A DNA stretch of 64,000 nt from Streptacidiphilus albus JL83 (GTDB lineage Bacteria > Actinomycetota > Actinomycetes > Streptomycetales > Streptomycetaceae): positions 5,528,017 to 5,592,016 of the forward strand of contig NZ_JQML01000001.1 of the NCBI RefSeq assembly GCF_000744705.1, in the 5' to 3' direction. How positions within the stretch are numbered: position 1 is the stretch's first letter; each line of letters starts with the position of its first letter. The position numbers were made by a program, and so were the translations under genes. Under the pieces are notes generated by a model. It was given only the letters and a program-made list of their open reading frames with translations. It had not been told where the DNA came from and searched no databases. Below, piece after piece: positions 55,151 to 64,000 of the stretch.

Positions 55151-57276
55151 CGCTCACGCTGGCGGTCCTCGTCCCGCTGCTCCCCTTCCTCGGCTCGCTG
55201 GCCGGGCTGGCCGCCGGGCACCGCGCCCCCGGCCTGGTCCGGCCGCTGGCCGTGCTGCCGACCCTCGCCGCCGCCGTGCTAGCGGTGGTGGTCGCCGCCG
55301 ACCTCGGCACCGGCCGGCACCTCGACGCCGCCACCGAACTCACGCCCACCGGCAGCGTCCCGGTCGAGCTCTCGATCCACCTCGACGGCTTCGCCACCCT
55401 GCTCGCCGTGCTGGTCGGGGTGGTCGCGACCTGCGTGCAGATCTACTCGACCGCGTACCTGCGGAACGACCCCCGCTACCCCTCCTACGCCGCGCTGGTC
55501 TCGCTGTTCACCGCCGCGATGTTCCTGGTCCTCTACTCGGGCGACCTGGTGGTGCTGCTGGTCGGCTGGGAGATCATGGGCATCTGCTCCTACTTCCTGG
55601 TCGGCCACCACTGGGAGACGGCGGACGCGCGCTCCGCCTCGATCAAGGCGTTCCTGGTCACCAAGCTCGGCGACGTCCCCTTCCTGTTCGGCATCCTCGC
55701 CCTCGGCTCCGCCGCCGGGACGTTCCGGATCAGCGGCGTGCTCCAGGCCGCCGGCGAGGGGCGGATCCACCACCCGACCGTCGTCGCCCTGCTGCTGCTC
55801 TGCGGCGTGGCCGGCAAGTCCGCGCAGTTCCCGCTGCACACCTGGCTCCCGGACGCGATGGCCGGTCCCACCCCGGTCTCGGCGCTGATCCACGCCGCGA
55901 CCATGGTCGCGGCCGGCATCTACCTGGTGGCCCGGCTGCTCCCGGTCTTCCTCCTCTCCTCGGCCGCCCTGGTCGTGCTCGGCGTCATGGCCGCGGTGAC
56001 CATGGTCGGCTCGGCCCTGTGCGCCTTCGCCCAGGACGACATCAAGCGGGTCCTCGCCTACTCGACGGTCGGCCAGCTCGGCTACATGGCCGGCGCGCTC
56101 GCGGTCGGCGACCGCGACGCGGCCGTCTTCCACCTGCTCACCCACGGTGCGTTCAAGGCCCTGCTGTTCCTCGCCGCCGGCGTGGTGATCCACGCCGCCC
56201 ACACCAACTCGCTCACCGCCATGTCCCGGATGAGCGACCTGCGCCGCCGGGTCCCCGACGCCTACTGGACGATGACGATCGGTCTGCTGGCACTCGCGGG
56301 CATCCCTCCCTTCTCCGGCTTCTTCAGCAAGGACGCGGTCCTCACCGCCGCCGAGGACGCCACCCACGGTGACGCCCTCACCGGCGGCCTCGGCCCGGCG
56401 AGCGCCGTGCCGCACGCCGTCGGCTGGATCGTCCTGGTCGCCGGACTCGTCACCGGACTGCTGACCGCCGCGTACGCGACCCGGCTGTGGCTGCTGACCT
56501 TCCACGCGCCGACGCCGCGCACCACCGCCGGCCGCCCGGCCCAGGTGGCGCTGCCGGGCGGCGACGAGCCGCACGCCATGCGCTGGCCGCTCTGGCTGCT
56601 GGCCGTCCCGGCCGTCGCCCTCGGCCTGGTCGGACTGCGCGGCAGCTGGCTGCCCTCCTTCCTCGACGGGACGTCACTCGTCCCCTCCGGCACCACCGCG
56701 ATCCTCGGCGCCTGCGTCGCGCTGGCCGGGGTCCTGGTCGCCTACCTGGCCTGGCGCCGTGCCACCGCGCTGGTCGCGGACGCGCTGGCGGCACCCGCGC
56801 CCGCCGCGCCCGGCGGCGCGGCCCGAGCCGCCCGGGCCGCCCACGAACTGGCCGGGGCCACCCGCCCCGCCGCCACCGCGGCCCACCCCGACCAGGCCGC
56901 CGCCGACCTCGCCGACGTCCCCGGCCTCACGCTGGACCAGGCCCTGGCCGAGGCCGACGACGCCGCCCGAGCGGCCCACCTCGCCCCCGATCCGGCCCGG
57001 CTGCTGCTCGGGCCGCTGCTCGGTCCGGCCAGCGAAGGCTTCGGCGTCGACCGGCTCTACCGGGCGGTGTTCGTCCGTCCCGTCCTCGGCGCGGCGAGCC
57101 TGGTCCGGTTCCTCGACCGGGACGTCATCGAGACCTACCTGGCCGGGGCCGCCGGGGCGCCCCGGCTGCTGGGTCGGGCCGTCCGCCGGGCCCAGAACGG
57201 CAACGTCCAGAGCTACCTGAGCGCCATGCTCGCCGGGGCCGTCGTCCTCGCCGTCCTCGTGGAGGCCCTCCGATGA
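55147..57276 (+). CDS. nuoL: NADH-quinone oxidoreductase subunit L
   Basis: A 709-residue proton-pumping antiporter-like subunit. [55 protein letters not shown] and [13 protein letters not shown] are diagnostic. An Ala-rich soluble insert of about 70 residues (about 535-605) interrupts the C-terminal region before the last helix. Start overlaps nuoK, stop overlaps nuoM (ATGA). Confidence 0.97.
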   Translation: MTLTLAVLVPLLPFLGSLAGLAAGHRAPGLVRPLAVLPTLAAAVLAVVVAADLGTGRHLDAATELTPTGSVPVELSIHLDGFATLLAVLVGVVATCVQIYSTAYLRNDPRYPSYAALVSLFTAAMFLVLYSGDLVVLLVGWEIMGICSYFLVGHHWETADARSASIKAFLVTKLGDVPFLFGILALGSAAGTFRISGVLQAAGEGRIHHPTVVALLLLCGVAGKSAQFPLHTWLPDAMAGPTPVSALIHAATMVAAGIYLVARLLPVFLLSSAALVVLGVMAAVTMVGSALCAFAQDDIKRVLAYSTVGQLGYMAGALAVGDRDAAVFHLLTHGAFKALLFLAAGVVIHAAHTNSLTAMSRMSDLRRRVPDAYWTMTIGLLALAGIPPFSGFFSKDAVLTAAEDATHGDALTGGLGPASAVPHAVGWIVLVAGLVTGLLTAAYATRLWLLTFHAPTPRTTAGRPAQVALPGGDEPHAMRWPLWLLAVPAVALGLVGLRGSWLPSFLDGTSLVPSGTTAILGACVALAGVLVAYLAWRRATALVADALAAPAPAAPGGAARAARAAHELAGATRPAATAAHPDQAAADLADVPGLTLDQALAEADDAARAAHLAPDPARLLLGPLLGPASEGFGVDRLYRAVFVRPVLGAASLVRFLDRDVIETYLAGAAGAPRLLGRAVRRAQNGNVQSYLSAMLAGAVVLAVLVEALR

Positions 57277-58862
57277 ACGCCGTCCTGGCCGCCCTGATCC
57301 TGCTGCCGCTGCTCGGCTCCGCGCTCACCCTCGCCCCCGGCCTGTTCGGCCGCGAGCCCGAGCCTGCCGGACGGCGGGCCCTGTGGTTCGGCGCGGTCGT
57401 CACCGGACTCGACCTGCTCCTGGCGATCGTCCTCGGCGTCGGCTTCGACCGCGGACACTCCGCCCGGATGCAGGCCGTCACCGACATCGCCTGGATCCCG
57501 GCGATCGGCGTCCGACTGCACCTCGGCGTGGACGGGATCTCGCTTCCGCTGCTGCTGCTCACGGCTCTGCTCACCTTCCTCTGCGCGGTCCACTCCCTGC
57601 GCCGGCTCCCGGACGGACCGGGCACCCCCAGCCCCCGTGCCTACACCGGCCTGCTGCTGCTGCTCGAAACGGGCATGCTCGGCACCTTCGCCGTCCTCGA
57701 CCTGATCCTGTTCTTCCTGGCCTTCGAGGTCGTGCTGATCCCCATGTACTTCCTGATCGCCCGCTGGGGCGGCGCGAACCGGGGACCGGCCGCGACCCGT
57801 TTCATCCTCTACACCCTGCTCGGCTCCGCGATCATGCTGCTGGGCCTGCTGCTGCTCGGCCTCAAGTCCGGCACCTTCGACATGACCGTGCTGGCCCACC
57901 GCCACGGCGCCGGGCTCTCGCACGGCACCCAGGTCCTGGTGGTCCTCGCGATCGGGCTCGGACTGGCCGTCAAGGCGCCGATGTGGCCCTTCCACAGCTG
58001 GCTGCCCGACGCCCACACGGCGGCGCCGACCACCGGCTCGGTGCTGCTGGCCGGGGTGCTGCTGAAGATGGGCACCTACGGTTTCGTCCGGGTCCTCCTC
58101 CCCTCCGCGCCCGGGGGCATGGCGACGCTCGCGCCGTACCTCGCGGCCTTCGCCGTGGCCGGCATCCTCTACGGCTCGCTGGCCTGCCTCGCCCTGGTCC
58201 GCCCCGGCGCCGGGGGCGACCTCAAGCGGCTCATCGCCTACTCCTCCGTCGGTCACATGGGCTTCGTCCTGCTGGGCATCGCGACCCTCACCGCGACCGG
58301 GGTCAACGGCGCGCTCTTCGCCAACGTCGCCCACGGCCTGGTCACCGGCCTGCTCTTCTTCCTGGTCGGCGCGGTCAAGGACCGCTACGGCACCGCCGAC
58401 CTCGACCTCCTGGCCGGGGCCGGAAAGGGGGCGGACGCCGACAGCGGCGCGGCGCTGTACGGACGCGTCCCCCACCTCGGCGGGCTCCTCGCCTTCGCCG
58501 CCGTCGCCAGTCTCGGGCTGCCCGGACTGGCCGGCTTCTGGGGCGAACTGCTGGCCATGTTCGGCTCCTTCCATCCTGCGGCGGGGCTCTCCCGCCCCGC
58601 CTACCTGGTCTTCATGGCCCTCGCCGGACTCGGCACCCTGCTCACCGCCGGCTACCTGCTGAGCGTCGTCCGCCGGGTCTGCATGGGCGACCCGCGCAGC
58701 CGACACCTCGACGCGACCGCCCCGCGCCCCGCCGACGTCCAGACCTACGAGTTCGCAGCCTGGGCACCGCTGGTCGCCCTCATCGTCCTCGCCGGGCTCT
58801 GGCCGGCCGCGCTCCTCGGCCTCAGCAACCCCGCCGTCACGGCACTTCTCGGAGGCCACTGA
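57273..58862 (+). CDS. nuoM: NADH-quinone oxidoreductase subunit M
   Basis: A 529-residue antiporter-like subunit with about 14 hydrophobic segments. FEVVLIPMYFLIARWGG contains the key Glu; KAPMWPFHSWLPDAHTAAPTTGS and DLKRLIAYSSVGHMGFVLLG are family signatures. ATG at 57273 overlaps the nuoL stop. Followed by nuoN after three bases. Confidence 0.97.
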   Translation: MNAVLAALILLPLLGSALTLAPGLFGREPEPAGRRALWFGAVVTGLDLLLAIVLGVGFDRGHSARMQAVTDIAWIPAIGVRLHLGVDGISLPLLLLTALLTFLCAVHSLRRLPDGPGTPSPRAYTGLLLLLETGMLGTFAVLDLILFFLAFEVVLIPMYFLIARWGGANRGPAATRFILYTLLGSAIMLLGLLLLGLKSGTFDMTVLAHRHGAGLSHGTQVLVVLAIGLGLAVKAPMWPFHSWLPDAHTAAPTTGSVLLAGVLLKMGTYGFVRVLLPSAPGGMATLAPYLAAFAVAGILYGSLACLALVRPGAGGDLKRLIAYSSVGHMGFVLLGIATLTATGVNGALFANVAHGLVTGLLFFLVGAVKDRYGTADLDLLAGAGKGADADSGAALYGRVPHLGGLLAFAAVASLGLPGLAGFWGELLAMFGSFHPAAGLSRPAYLVFMALAGLGTLLTAGYLLSVVRRVCMGDPRSRHLDATAPRPADVQTYEFAAWAPLVALIVLAGLWPAALLGLSNPAVTALLGGH

Positions 58863-58865
58863 GCC

Positions 58866-60407
58866 ATGGCCATGACCAACCTCGCCGTCGCCGGGGCCGG
58901 ATCGCTGATCCAGTCGGTCGACTGGCATGCGATCGCCCCGCCGGTCATCCCCGCCGTCGTCGCTCTCGCCGTCCTGGTCGGCGACCTGTTCCTGCCGCTG
59001 CCGCGCAAGCCGCTGCTCGGCTGGGTCTCGGTCGGCGGCCTGGTCGTCGCCCTGGCCTCACTGGCCTCACTGTGGTCCGGCCGCCATGCCGCCTTCTGCC
59101 TCAAGACCGTAGCGGGCACCACTGACAACGCCGACTGCTCCTATGTCGCCGACCACTTCGCCCTGCTGTTCCAGCTGCTGGTGCTCGGCGGCGCGCTGCT
59201 GGTCGCCCTGCTCTCGCTGTTCTCGGTCGAGCAGGACGAACTGCCGCGAGGGGAGTTCTGGTTCCTGCTGCTGAGCTCCGCCGCCGGGGCCGCGCTGCTG
59301 CCCGCCGCCCGCGACCTGGCCACGCTGGTCGTCGCGCTGGAGGTCGCCTCGCTGCCGGCCTTCGCGCTGGTCGCGCTGCGCCGGGACGGACGCGGCGGCG
59401 AGGCCGCGCTGAAGTTCTTCCTCTCCTCGGTCGCGGCGACCGCGGTGACGCTGCTCGGCGTCAGCTTCGTCTACGCCGCGACCGGCAGCATGTACCTGAC
59501 CCGGATCGCCGCCGCGCTGCCGCACGTCCCCGGCCAGCTGAAGGCGCTGGCCATGGCCGGGGCGGTGCTCACCCTGGTGGGCTTCGCCTTCAAGACGGCG
59601 GCCGTGCCCTTCCACTTCTGGGTGCCCGACACCTACACCGGCGCCCCGGTCCCGGTGGCCGGATACCTCTCCGTGGTCGGCAAGGCCGCCGGGATCTCCG
59701 GCCTGGCCCTGATCGCCGTCCTCGGCTTCCACCCGTACGGCCGAACCTGGGGGCTGGGCCTGGCCGTGGTCGCGGCGGTCACCATGACCGTCGGCAACGC
59801 CGCCGCCCTGCGCCAGCGCCCGGACACCCCGCACAGCGCGGTCCGGCTGCTGGCCTGGTCGTCGATCGCCCAGGCCGGCTACCTGCTGGTGCCGATCGCC
59901 GCCGCCGGTTACGGGCACAGCACCCGCGACCCGCTCGGGGCGACGGTCGCGTACGCGCTGATCTACGGGGTGGTCAACCTCGGCGCCTTCGCCGTGGTGG
60001 CCTTCGTGGCGGGCCGGGTGGACGACTACCGGGGACTGTTCGCGGCCCGCCCGGCGACCGCGCTGGCCCTGGCCTTCTTCCTGCTCTGCCTGGCCGGGCT
60101 GCCGCCCGGCGTGATCGGGCTCTTCGGCAAGGTCGTGGTCTTCCGGGCCGCCGTCGACTCCGGACTCGGCTGGCTGGCCGTGGTGATGGCGGTGAACGTG
60201 GTCGTCGCCCTCTACTACTACCTGGCCTGGACCGCGAAGATCTTCCAGCCCGCCCCGGACGGAGCAGCGGCCGACGCCTCCGGCGCCGGGTCGCCGCTGC
60301 CGCTGCCGCTCGCCCTCTGCCTGGGCGTCGCCGCAGCCATCGGCGTGGTCCTCTCCGTCGCCCCGCAGCTGGTGCTCCAGGTGACGACGGCCTCGCTGTT
60401 CGGCTGA
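58866..60407 (+). CDS. nuoN: NADH-quinone oxidoreductase subunit N
   Basis: A 513-residue antiporter-like subunit. EVASLPAFALVALRRDG, FKTAAVPFHFWVPDTYTGAPVPV, LLAWSSIAQAGYLLVP and LAGLPPGVIGLFGKVVVF match NuoN. Last gene of the operon; a long palindrome follows 18 bases after the stop. Confidence 0.97.
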   Translation: MAMTNLAVAGAGSLIQSVDWHAIAPPVIPAVVALAVLVGDLFLPLPRKPLLGWVSVGGLVVALASLASLWSGRHAAFCLKTVAGTTDNADCSYVADHFALLFQLLVLGGALLVALLSLFSVEQDELPRGEFWFLLLSSAAGAALLPAARDLATLVVALEVASLPAFALVALRRDGRGGEAALKFFLSSVAATAVTLLGVSFVYAATGSMYLTRIAAALPHVPGQLKALAMAGAVLTLVGFAFKTAAVPFHFWVPDTYTGAPVPVAGYLSVVGKAAGISGLALIAVLGFHPYGRTWGLGLAVVAAVTMTVGNAAALRQRPDTPHSAVRLLAWSSIAQAGYLLVPIAAAGYGHSTRDPLGATVAYALIYGVVNLGAFAVVAFVAGRVDDYRGLFAARPATALALAFFLLCLAGLPPGVIGLFGKVVVFRAAVDSGLGWLAVVMAVNVVVALYYYLAWTAKIFQPAPDGAAADASGAGSPLPLPLALCLGVAAAIGVVLSVAPQLVLQVTTASLFG

Positions 60408-60425
60408 CCTGCGGCGGGTACGGCT

Positions 60426-60449
60426 CCGCCCCGGCGCGCGCCGGGGCGG
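60426..60449 (+). terminator. Terminator of the nuo operon
   Basis: A perfect 24-bp palindrome with arms CCGCCCCGGCGC and GCGCCGGGGCGG and no spacer (the RNA loop would open to about four bases), 18 bases after nuoN. Confidence 0.75.
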
Positions 60450-60553
60450 GCGCGACGGCGGGCGCCGGGGAACCAGGAGGTCCGCCCCGGCCGTTGGACG
60501 AGTCGAATGGGCTGTGAAAGACATCCCCCCATCGCTCGTTCTGGAGGGCTTCC

Positions 60554-61417
60554 GTGCACCGCCGGCACAACGGTCTGCAGACTGCCGCACTCCTGGGCGG
60601 CCTGTCTGCGCTGATCATCGTGATCGGCAGCTTCTGGGGGCGCACCGGGGTGCTGCTGGGCCTGGCGGTGGCGCTGGGGACCAACGGCTTCGCCTACTGG
60701 AACAGTGACAAGCTCGCGCTGCGGGCGATGCGGGCCCGTCCGGTGAGCGAGTTCGAGGCCCCCTGGCTGTACCGGATCGTCCGCGAGCTCTCCACCTCCG
60801 CCCGGCAGCCCATGCCCCGGCTCTACATCTCGCCCACGCTGGCCCCGAACGCCTTCGCCACCGGGCGCAACCCGCGGAACGCGGCCGTCTGCTGCACCCG
60901 TGGCATCTTCGACATCCTGGACGAGCGGGAGCTGCGCGCCGTCCTCGCCCACGAGCTCTCCCACGTCCACAACCGCGACATCCTGATCTCCTCGGTCGCC
61001 GGCTCGCTGGCCTCGGCGGTCATGTTCCTCGCCAACTTCGCCTGGCTGATCCCGGACGGCCGGAGCGAGGACGAGGACGGCCCCGGCCTGTTGGGCATCC
61101 TGCTGCTGATGGTGCTGGGCCCGTTCGCGGCGACCATGATCAAGCTGGCTGTCGGACGCTCCCGCGAGTACGCGGCCGACGCCTCCGCCGCCCGGCTCAC
61201 CGGCGACCCGATGGCCCTGGCCGACGCGCTGCGCAAGCTCGACGCCGGGGCCCGACGGCTGCCGCTGCCGCCGGAGCCGCAGCTCCGGGCGACCTGCCAC
61301 ATGATGATCACGAACCCGTTCCGCCGGGGCGAGGCGGGCTCGCGGCTGTTCTCGACCCACCCCCCGATGGCCGAGCGGATCGCCCGGCTGGAGCGGCTGG
61401 CCGGATACCGGAACTGA
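60554..61417 (+). CDS. htpX: HtpX-like M48 membrane metalloprotease
   Basis: A 287-residue membrane protease for turnover of damaged membrane proteins. Two N-terminal membrane segments (about 10-50), zinc motif [10 protein letters not shown] near residue 135 with the third ligand Glu in [10 protein letters not shown], two further segments between, and the M48-typical [16 protein letters not shown] near the end. GTG at 60554 with GGAGGG upstream. Its place after nuoN is usual for streptomycetes. Confidence 0.93.
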   Translation: MHRRHNGLQTAALLGGLSALIIVIGSFWGRTGVLLGLAVALGTNGFAYWNSDKLALRAMRARPVSEFEAPWLYRIVRELSTSARQPMPRLYISPTLAPNAFATGRNPRNAAVCCTRGIFDILDERELRAVLAHELSHVHNRDILISSVAGSLASAVMFLANFAWLIPDGRSEDEDGPGLLGILLLMVLGPFAATMIKLAVGRSREYAADASAARLTGDPMALADALRKLDAGARRLPLPPEPQLRATCHMMITNPFRRGEAGSRLFSTHPPMAERIARLERLAGYRN

Positions 61418-61501
61418 GGTCGCGCCGACGTTCGTCCCCAGGAATACGGTGGCAGACTCGTCCGCAGGGGCCCGAATGCGGTGCACGGGAGGAAGACGAA
61501 C

Positions 61502-61906
61502 ATGAGTGTGGTCAACTTTGTCCTGAACGTCATCTGGCTGATCCTCTGCGGGCTGTGGATGGCGCTCGGCTATGTGGTCGCCGGGATCATCTGCTGCATC
61601 CTGATCGTCACCATCCCCTTCGGCATCGCCTCGTTCCGGATCGCCGGGTACGTGCTGTGGCCGTTCGGCCGCACCACCCGCGAGAGGCCGGACGCCGGGG
61701 CGCCCTCCTGCGTGGGCAACGTCATCTGGCTGGTCTTCGCCGGCTGGTGGCTGGCCCTGGGGCACCTCGTCACCAGCATCGCCCTCGCCGTGACGATCAT
61801 CGGCATCCCGTTCGCCTGGGCCAACCTCAAGCTGATCCCGATCTCGCTGATGCCGCTCGGCCGCGAGGTGGTCCCGACCGACCAGCCCTTCGGCGTCCGC
61901 CTCTGA
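61502..61906 (+). CDS. YccF-domain inner membrane protein
   Basis: A 134-residue protein with two tandem YccF repeats, each a hydrophobic hairpin: NVIWLILCGLWMALGYVVAG...IVTIPFGIASFRI...WPFGR and NVIWLVFAGWWLALGHLVTS...IIGIPFAWANLKL...MPLGR. Start ATG has GGAGGAAG upstream. Function is unknown in the family. Confidence 0.9.
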   Translation: MSVVNFVLNVIWLILCGLWMALGYVVAGIICCILIVTIPFGIASFRIAGYVLWPFGRTTRERPDAGAPSCVGNVIWLVFAGWWLALGHLVTSIALAVTIIGIPFAWANLKLIPISLMPLGREVVPTDQPFGVRL

Positions 61907-61919
61907 GGCTCCGCCCCGG

Positions 61920-61964
61920 CCCGGTGGAGCGGGGCCCGGTGGAGCGGGCCCGGGTGGAGCGGGC
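61920..61964. repeat. Three tandem copies of a 15-bp unit between convergent genes
   Basis: Units 61920-61934, 61935-61949 and 61950-61964 follow CCCGGTGGAGCGGGS. They fill the gap between the yccF stop (61906) and the acetyltransferase stop (61965). Confidence 0.85.
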
Positions 61965-62459
61965 TCACTCCACCACCGGGCTGCGCCGCTCCACCAGGAC
62001 CACGTCCCGCCACACCCCGTGGTGCCGGCCGACCCGGGACCGGACGCCGACCACCCGGAACCCGGCCCGCTCGTGCAGCGCCAGGCTGGCGGTGTTCTCC
62101 GGGAAGATGCCCGACTGCACGGTCCAGATCCCGGCCGCCTCGGTGGACCGGACCAGCTCGGCCAGCAGGGCCGAGCCGACACCCCGGCCCCGGGCCCGCG
62201 GGTGGACGTAGACGGAGTGCTCGACCACCCCGGCGTACACGCTGCGGGCGGACACCGCGGCGACCGCGGCCCAGCCCAGCACGGTGCCGTCCTCGTCCAG
62301 CGCGACCAGGCGGTGCCCGGGCAACCGGCCGGCGTCGAAGGCTGCCCAGGAGGGCGCGCAGGTCTCGAACGTCGCATTGCCCTCGTCGATGCCCGACTGG
62401 TAGACGGCGAGCACCTGCTCGGCGTGCTCGGCGGTCAGTTCGGTGATGCGGAAAGCCAT
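61965..62459 (-). CDS. GNAT-family N-acetyltransferase (phosphinothricin acetyltransferase-like)
   Basis: A 164-residue acetyltransferase. VYQSGIDEGNATFET at the N-terminus, GWAAVAAVSARSVYAGVVEHSVYVHPRARGRGVGSALLAEL (acetyl-CoA P-loop RGRGVGSA) and NTASLALHERAGFR match the MnaT/PAT group, which acetylates phosphinothricin, methionine sulfone and similar amines. The natural substrate is not known. Confidence 0.88.
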   Translation of the reverse strand: MAFRITELTAEHAEQVLAVYQSGIDEGNATFETCAPSWAAFDAGRLPGHRLVALDEDGTVLGWAAVAAVSARSVYAGVVEHSVYVHPRARGRGVGSALLAELVRSTEAAGIWTVQSGIFPENTASLALHERAGFRVVGVRSRVGRHHGVWRDVVLVERRSPVVE

Positions 62460-62508
62460 CCACCGATGATGCCAGTGGGCCCCGGCGGATTCCGTCCGCC
62501 CGTGCCGA

Positions 62509-62544
62509 GGGGCACCATCCGGGCCCGTGCCCGGATGGTGCCCC
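62509..62544 (-). terminator. Hairpin terminator after yajQ
   Basis: Perfect 16-bp stem (GGGGCACCATCCGGGC with GCCCGGATGGTGCCCC) and 4-base loop, 40 bases beyond the yajQ stop on the minus strand. Confidence 0.85.
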
Positions 62545-62584
62545 TGGTCGCCGTACCCCCGTCCCCGCCGCGCGGGGCGCAGGG

Positions 62585-63073
62585 TCAGCGGTAGTTGACG
62601 AACTGGACGGCGAAGTCCAGGTCCTTGCCCTTGACCAGGGCCTGGATCGCCTGGAGGTCGTCCCGGCTCTTGGAGGTGACGCGCAGCTCGTCGCCCTGGA
62701 CCTGGGCCTTGACACCCTTGGGGCCCTCATCGCGGATGATCTTGGCGACCTTCTTGGCGTTCTCCTGCGAGATGCCCTCCTCGATGGTCGCGAAGATCTT
62801 GTACTCCTTGCCGGAGAGCTGCGGCTCGCCGGCGTCCAGGGACTTCAGCGAGATGCCGCGCTTGACCAGCTTGGTCTGGAAGACATCGAGGATCGCGTTG
62901 ACCCGGTCCTCCGAGTTGGCCCGCATCTCGATCTTCTCGCCGGACCACTCGATGGCGGCGCCGACGTTCTTGAAGTCGAAACGGGTGGTCAGCTCGCGAG
63001 CGGCCTGGTTGAGCGCGTTGTCGACCTCCTGCCGCTCGACCTTCGAGACGATGTCGAAACTGGAGTCGGCCAT
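62585..63073 (-). CDS. YajQ-family nucleotide-binding protein
   Basis: A 162-residue cytosolic protein, full length for the family: [21 protein letters not shown] at the N-terminus, [29 protein letters not shown] and [25 protein letters not shown]. Some YajQ proteins bind cyclic di-GMP or act as transcription co-factors; whether this one does is unknown. Start ATG has GGAGACTC upstream on the minus strand. Confidence 0.95.
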   Translation of the reverse strand: MADSSFDIVSKVERQEVDNALNQAARELTTRFDFKNVGAAIEWSGEKIEMRANSEDRVNAILDVFQTKLVKRGISLKSLDAGEPQLSGKEYKIFATIEEGISQENAKKVAKIIRDEGPKGVKAQVQGDELRVTSKSRDDLQAIQALVKGKDLDFAVQFVNYR

Positions 63074-63295
63074 GATCAGTGAGTCTCCTTGACGGTGCTA
63101 CGACACGGTGGATGCCGGCCGTCCCGGACAAGGGACAGCCACCGCCCCAGCCTATCCACCGCGACCCGCGGCCGCCCTCCTCCTCGCGCAGGGGCCGGCG
63201 ATCCCGAGGAACCCGCCGATCAACCGAGTGGCGGAGCACCCCCTGCGATCGGGTATTGTTTACCTCGTCGAACGGGAGACCGCGAGACGATCCCT

Positions 63296-63380
<85 letters not shown>

Positions 63381-63390
63381 GGGAAAGCGG

Positions 63391-63427
63391 AGGCCCTCCG
63401 ACTGCACTGCAGTCGGAGGGCCTTTCT
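63391..63427 (+). terminator. Intrinsic terminator after tRNA-Tyr
   Basis: A 16-bp inverted repeat (AGGCCCTCCGACTGCA with TGCAGTCGGAGGGCCT) separated by one base and followed by TTTCT. It lies 10 bases after the tRNA. Confidence 0.85.
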
Positions 63428-63520
63428 GCATGAGGGCGACCGTTCGCCCGGGGGCGGGCGCCCGGCCGCAGCGTGGCCGCACTGCGGTAGGGCCGGACCG
63501 AGTGGCGGCCGGGAGCAGCG

Positions 63521-64000
63521 ATGCCGCCGAACGAGGTTCCGCCACCCGGCTCCGGCACGGTTCCCTCCGGCACCCTCCGGTTCGTCCGCAACGGCCTCCA
63601 CCGGCTCGGCGTCACCGCCGAGGCCCTGTCCCTGCAGGTCGGCTCCGGGCCGCCGACCGCCGCCGACGAGGACGAGGACGAGGACGGGGACGAGGACGCC
63701 CGGGAGTCCACGGACCTGCTGTCGAGGCTCTGGCGGCTCGGGCTGGCCGAGCTGGACGACCCGCTGCTCGGCCTCCACGTGTCCGAGCAGTGGAGCCGTG
63801 GCAGCCTCCAACTGCACGACTACCTCTTCGGCACGGCGGCCACCCTGGGCGACGGGCTCGCCCTCGCCGTCCGCTACGCCCACGTCGTCAGCGACAGCGC
63901 CGGGGCCAATGACGTCGACCTGGTCGAGGAGGCGGACGGGCCGGTCACCCTCCGCTACCAGGTGCGCACGTCCTTCCCCGAAGTCGACGCAGTGGCCAGC
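63521..64000 (+). CDS. AraC-family regulator, N-terminal part, runs off window
   Basis: An open frame from the ATG at 63521 (GGGAGCAGC upstream) to the last base, giving 160 residues. LLSRLWRLGLAELDDPLLGLHVSEQW, LQLHDYLFGTAATLGDGLALAVRYAHVVSD and GPVTLRYQV fit the N-terminal effector domain (arabinose-binding-domain type) of AraC regulators; the DNA-binding domain would lie beyond 64000. An acidic insert (DEDEDEDGDED, about residues 50-60) is unusual. Coding-type codon bias supports this frame over the others. Confidence 0.75.
   Translation, partial: MPPNEVPPPGSGTVPSGTLRFVRNGLHRLGVTAEALSLQVGSGPPTAADEDEDEDGDEDARESTDLLSRLWRLGLAELDDPLLGLHVSEQWSRGSLQLHDYLFGTAATLGDGLALAVRYAHVVSDSAGANDVDLVEEADGPVTLRYQVRTSFPEVDAVAS

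Overview
The window is very GC-rich with strong third-position G/C, many GTG starts and dense operons. It carries the streptomycete neighbourhoods galE-galK, tRNA-Gln-glmU-prs-rplY-pth, ppc, mfd, a second partial nuo cluster with htpX, and yajQ-tRNA-Tyr. This points to a chromosomal-core segment of a Streptomycetaceae member (Streptomyces, Kitasatospora or Streptacidiphilus); I cannot fix the genus. No phage, integrase, transposase, CRISPR array or rRNA is visible.

Layout. 1-12.3 kb: end of the gal operon, an orphan LuxR-type regulator with an interrupted receiver domain, a rhomboid-like protein, a lysyl-PG-synthetase-like membrane protein, a secreted SGNH hydrolase, a divergent MarR/methyltransferase pair, a VOC protein, a desaturase-TetR pair and an HTH protein beside tRNA-Gln. 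12.5-18.1 kb: glmU, prs, rplY, pth and a sortase-E-type surface protein. 18.1-23.9 kb: ppc, an orphan histidine kinase and a membrane protein/GntR operon. 23.9-28.5 kb: a divergent locus of two deaminase-fold domains, a WHH-type nuclease-like domain and SUKH/Imm35 immunity domains. 28.6-40.3 kb: a coiled-coil protein, mfd, a transporter-like protein, a DUF4352 lipoprotein, an HTH/N6-methylase-like fusion, a Ser/Thr kinase operon and a SurA-like lipoprotein.

40.4-50.1 kb: an HtrA-like lipoprotein protease, a catabolic cluster (amidohydrolase, two luciferase-like oxidoreductases, SDR, D-aminoacylase) that shares a repeated 15-bp operator, and a histidine kinase followed by a free-standing copy of its sensor domain. 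50.4-60.4 kb: nuoA,B,C,H,I,J,K,L,M,N as one tightly overlapping operon with no nuoDEFG. 60.5-64 kb: htpX, yccF, an acetyltransferase, yajQ, tRNA-Tyr and the start of an AraC-type regulator.

Points of note: two probable frameshifts in Pro/Ala-rich tails (near 37.82 kb and in nuoC near 52.2 kb), both of which hide an overlapping stop/start junction; repeated 15/16-bp minisatellites sitting at gene ends; the divergent deaminase/SUKH locus; a methylase-like protein with an altered catalytic motif; and a response regulator whose receiver is split by a roughly 110-residue Pro/Gly-rich insert.
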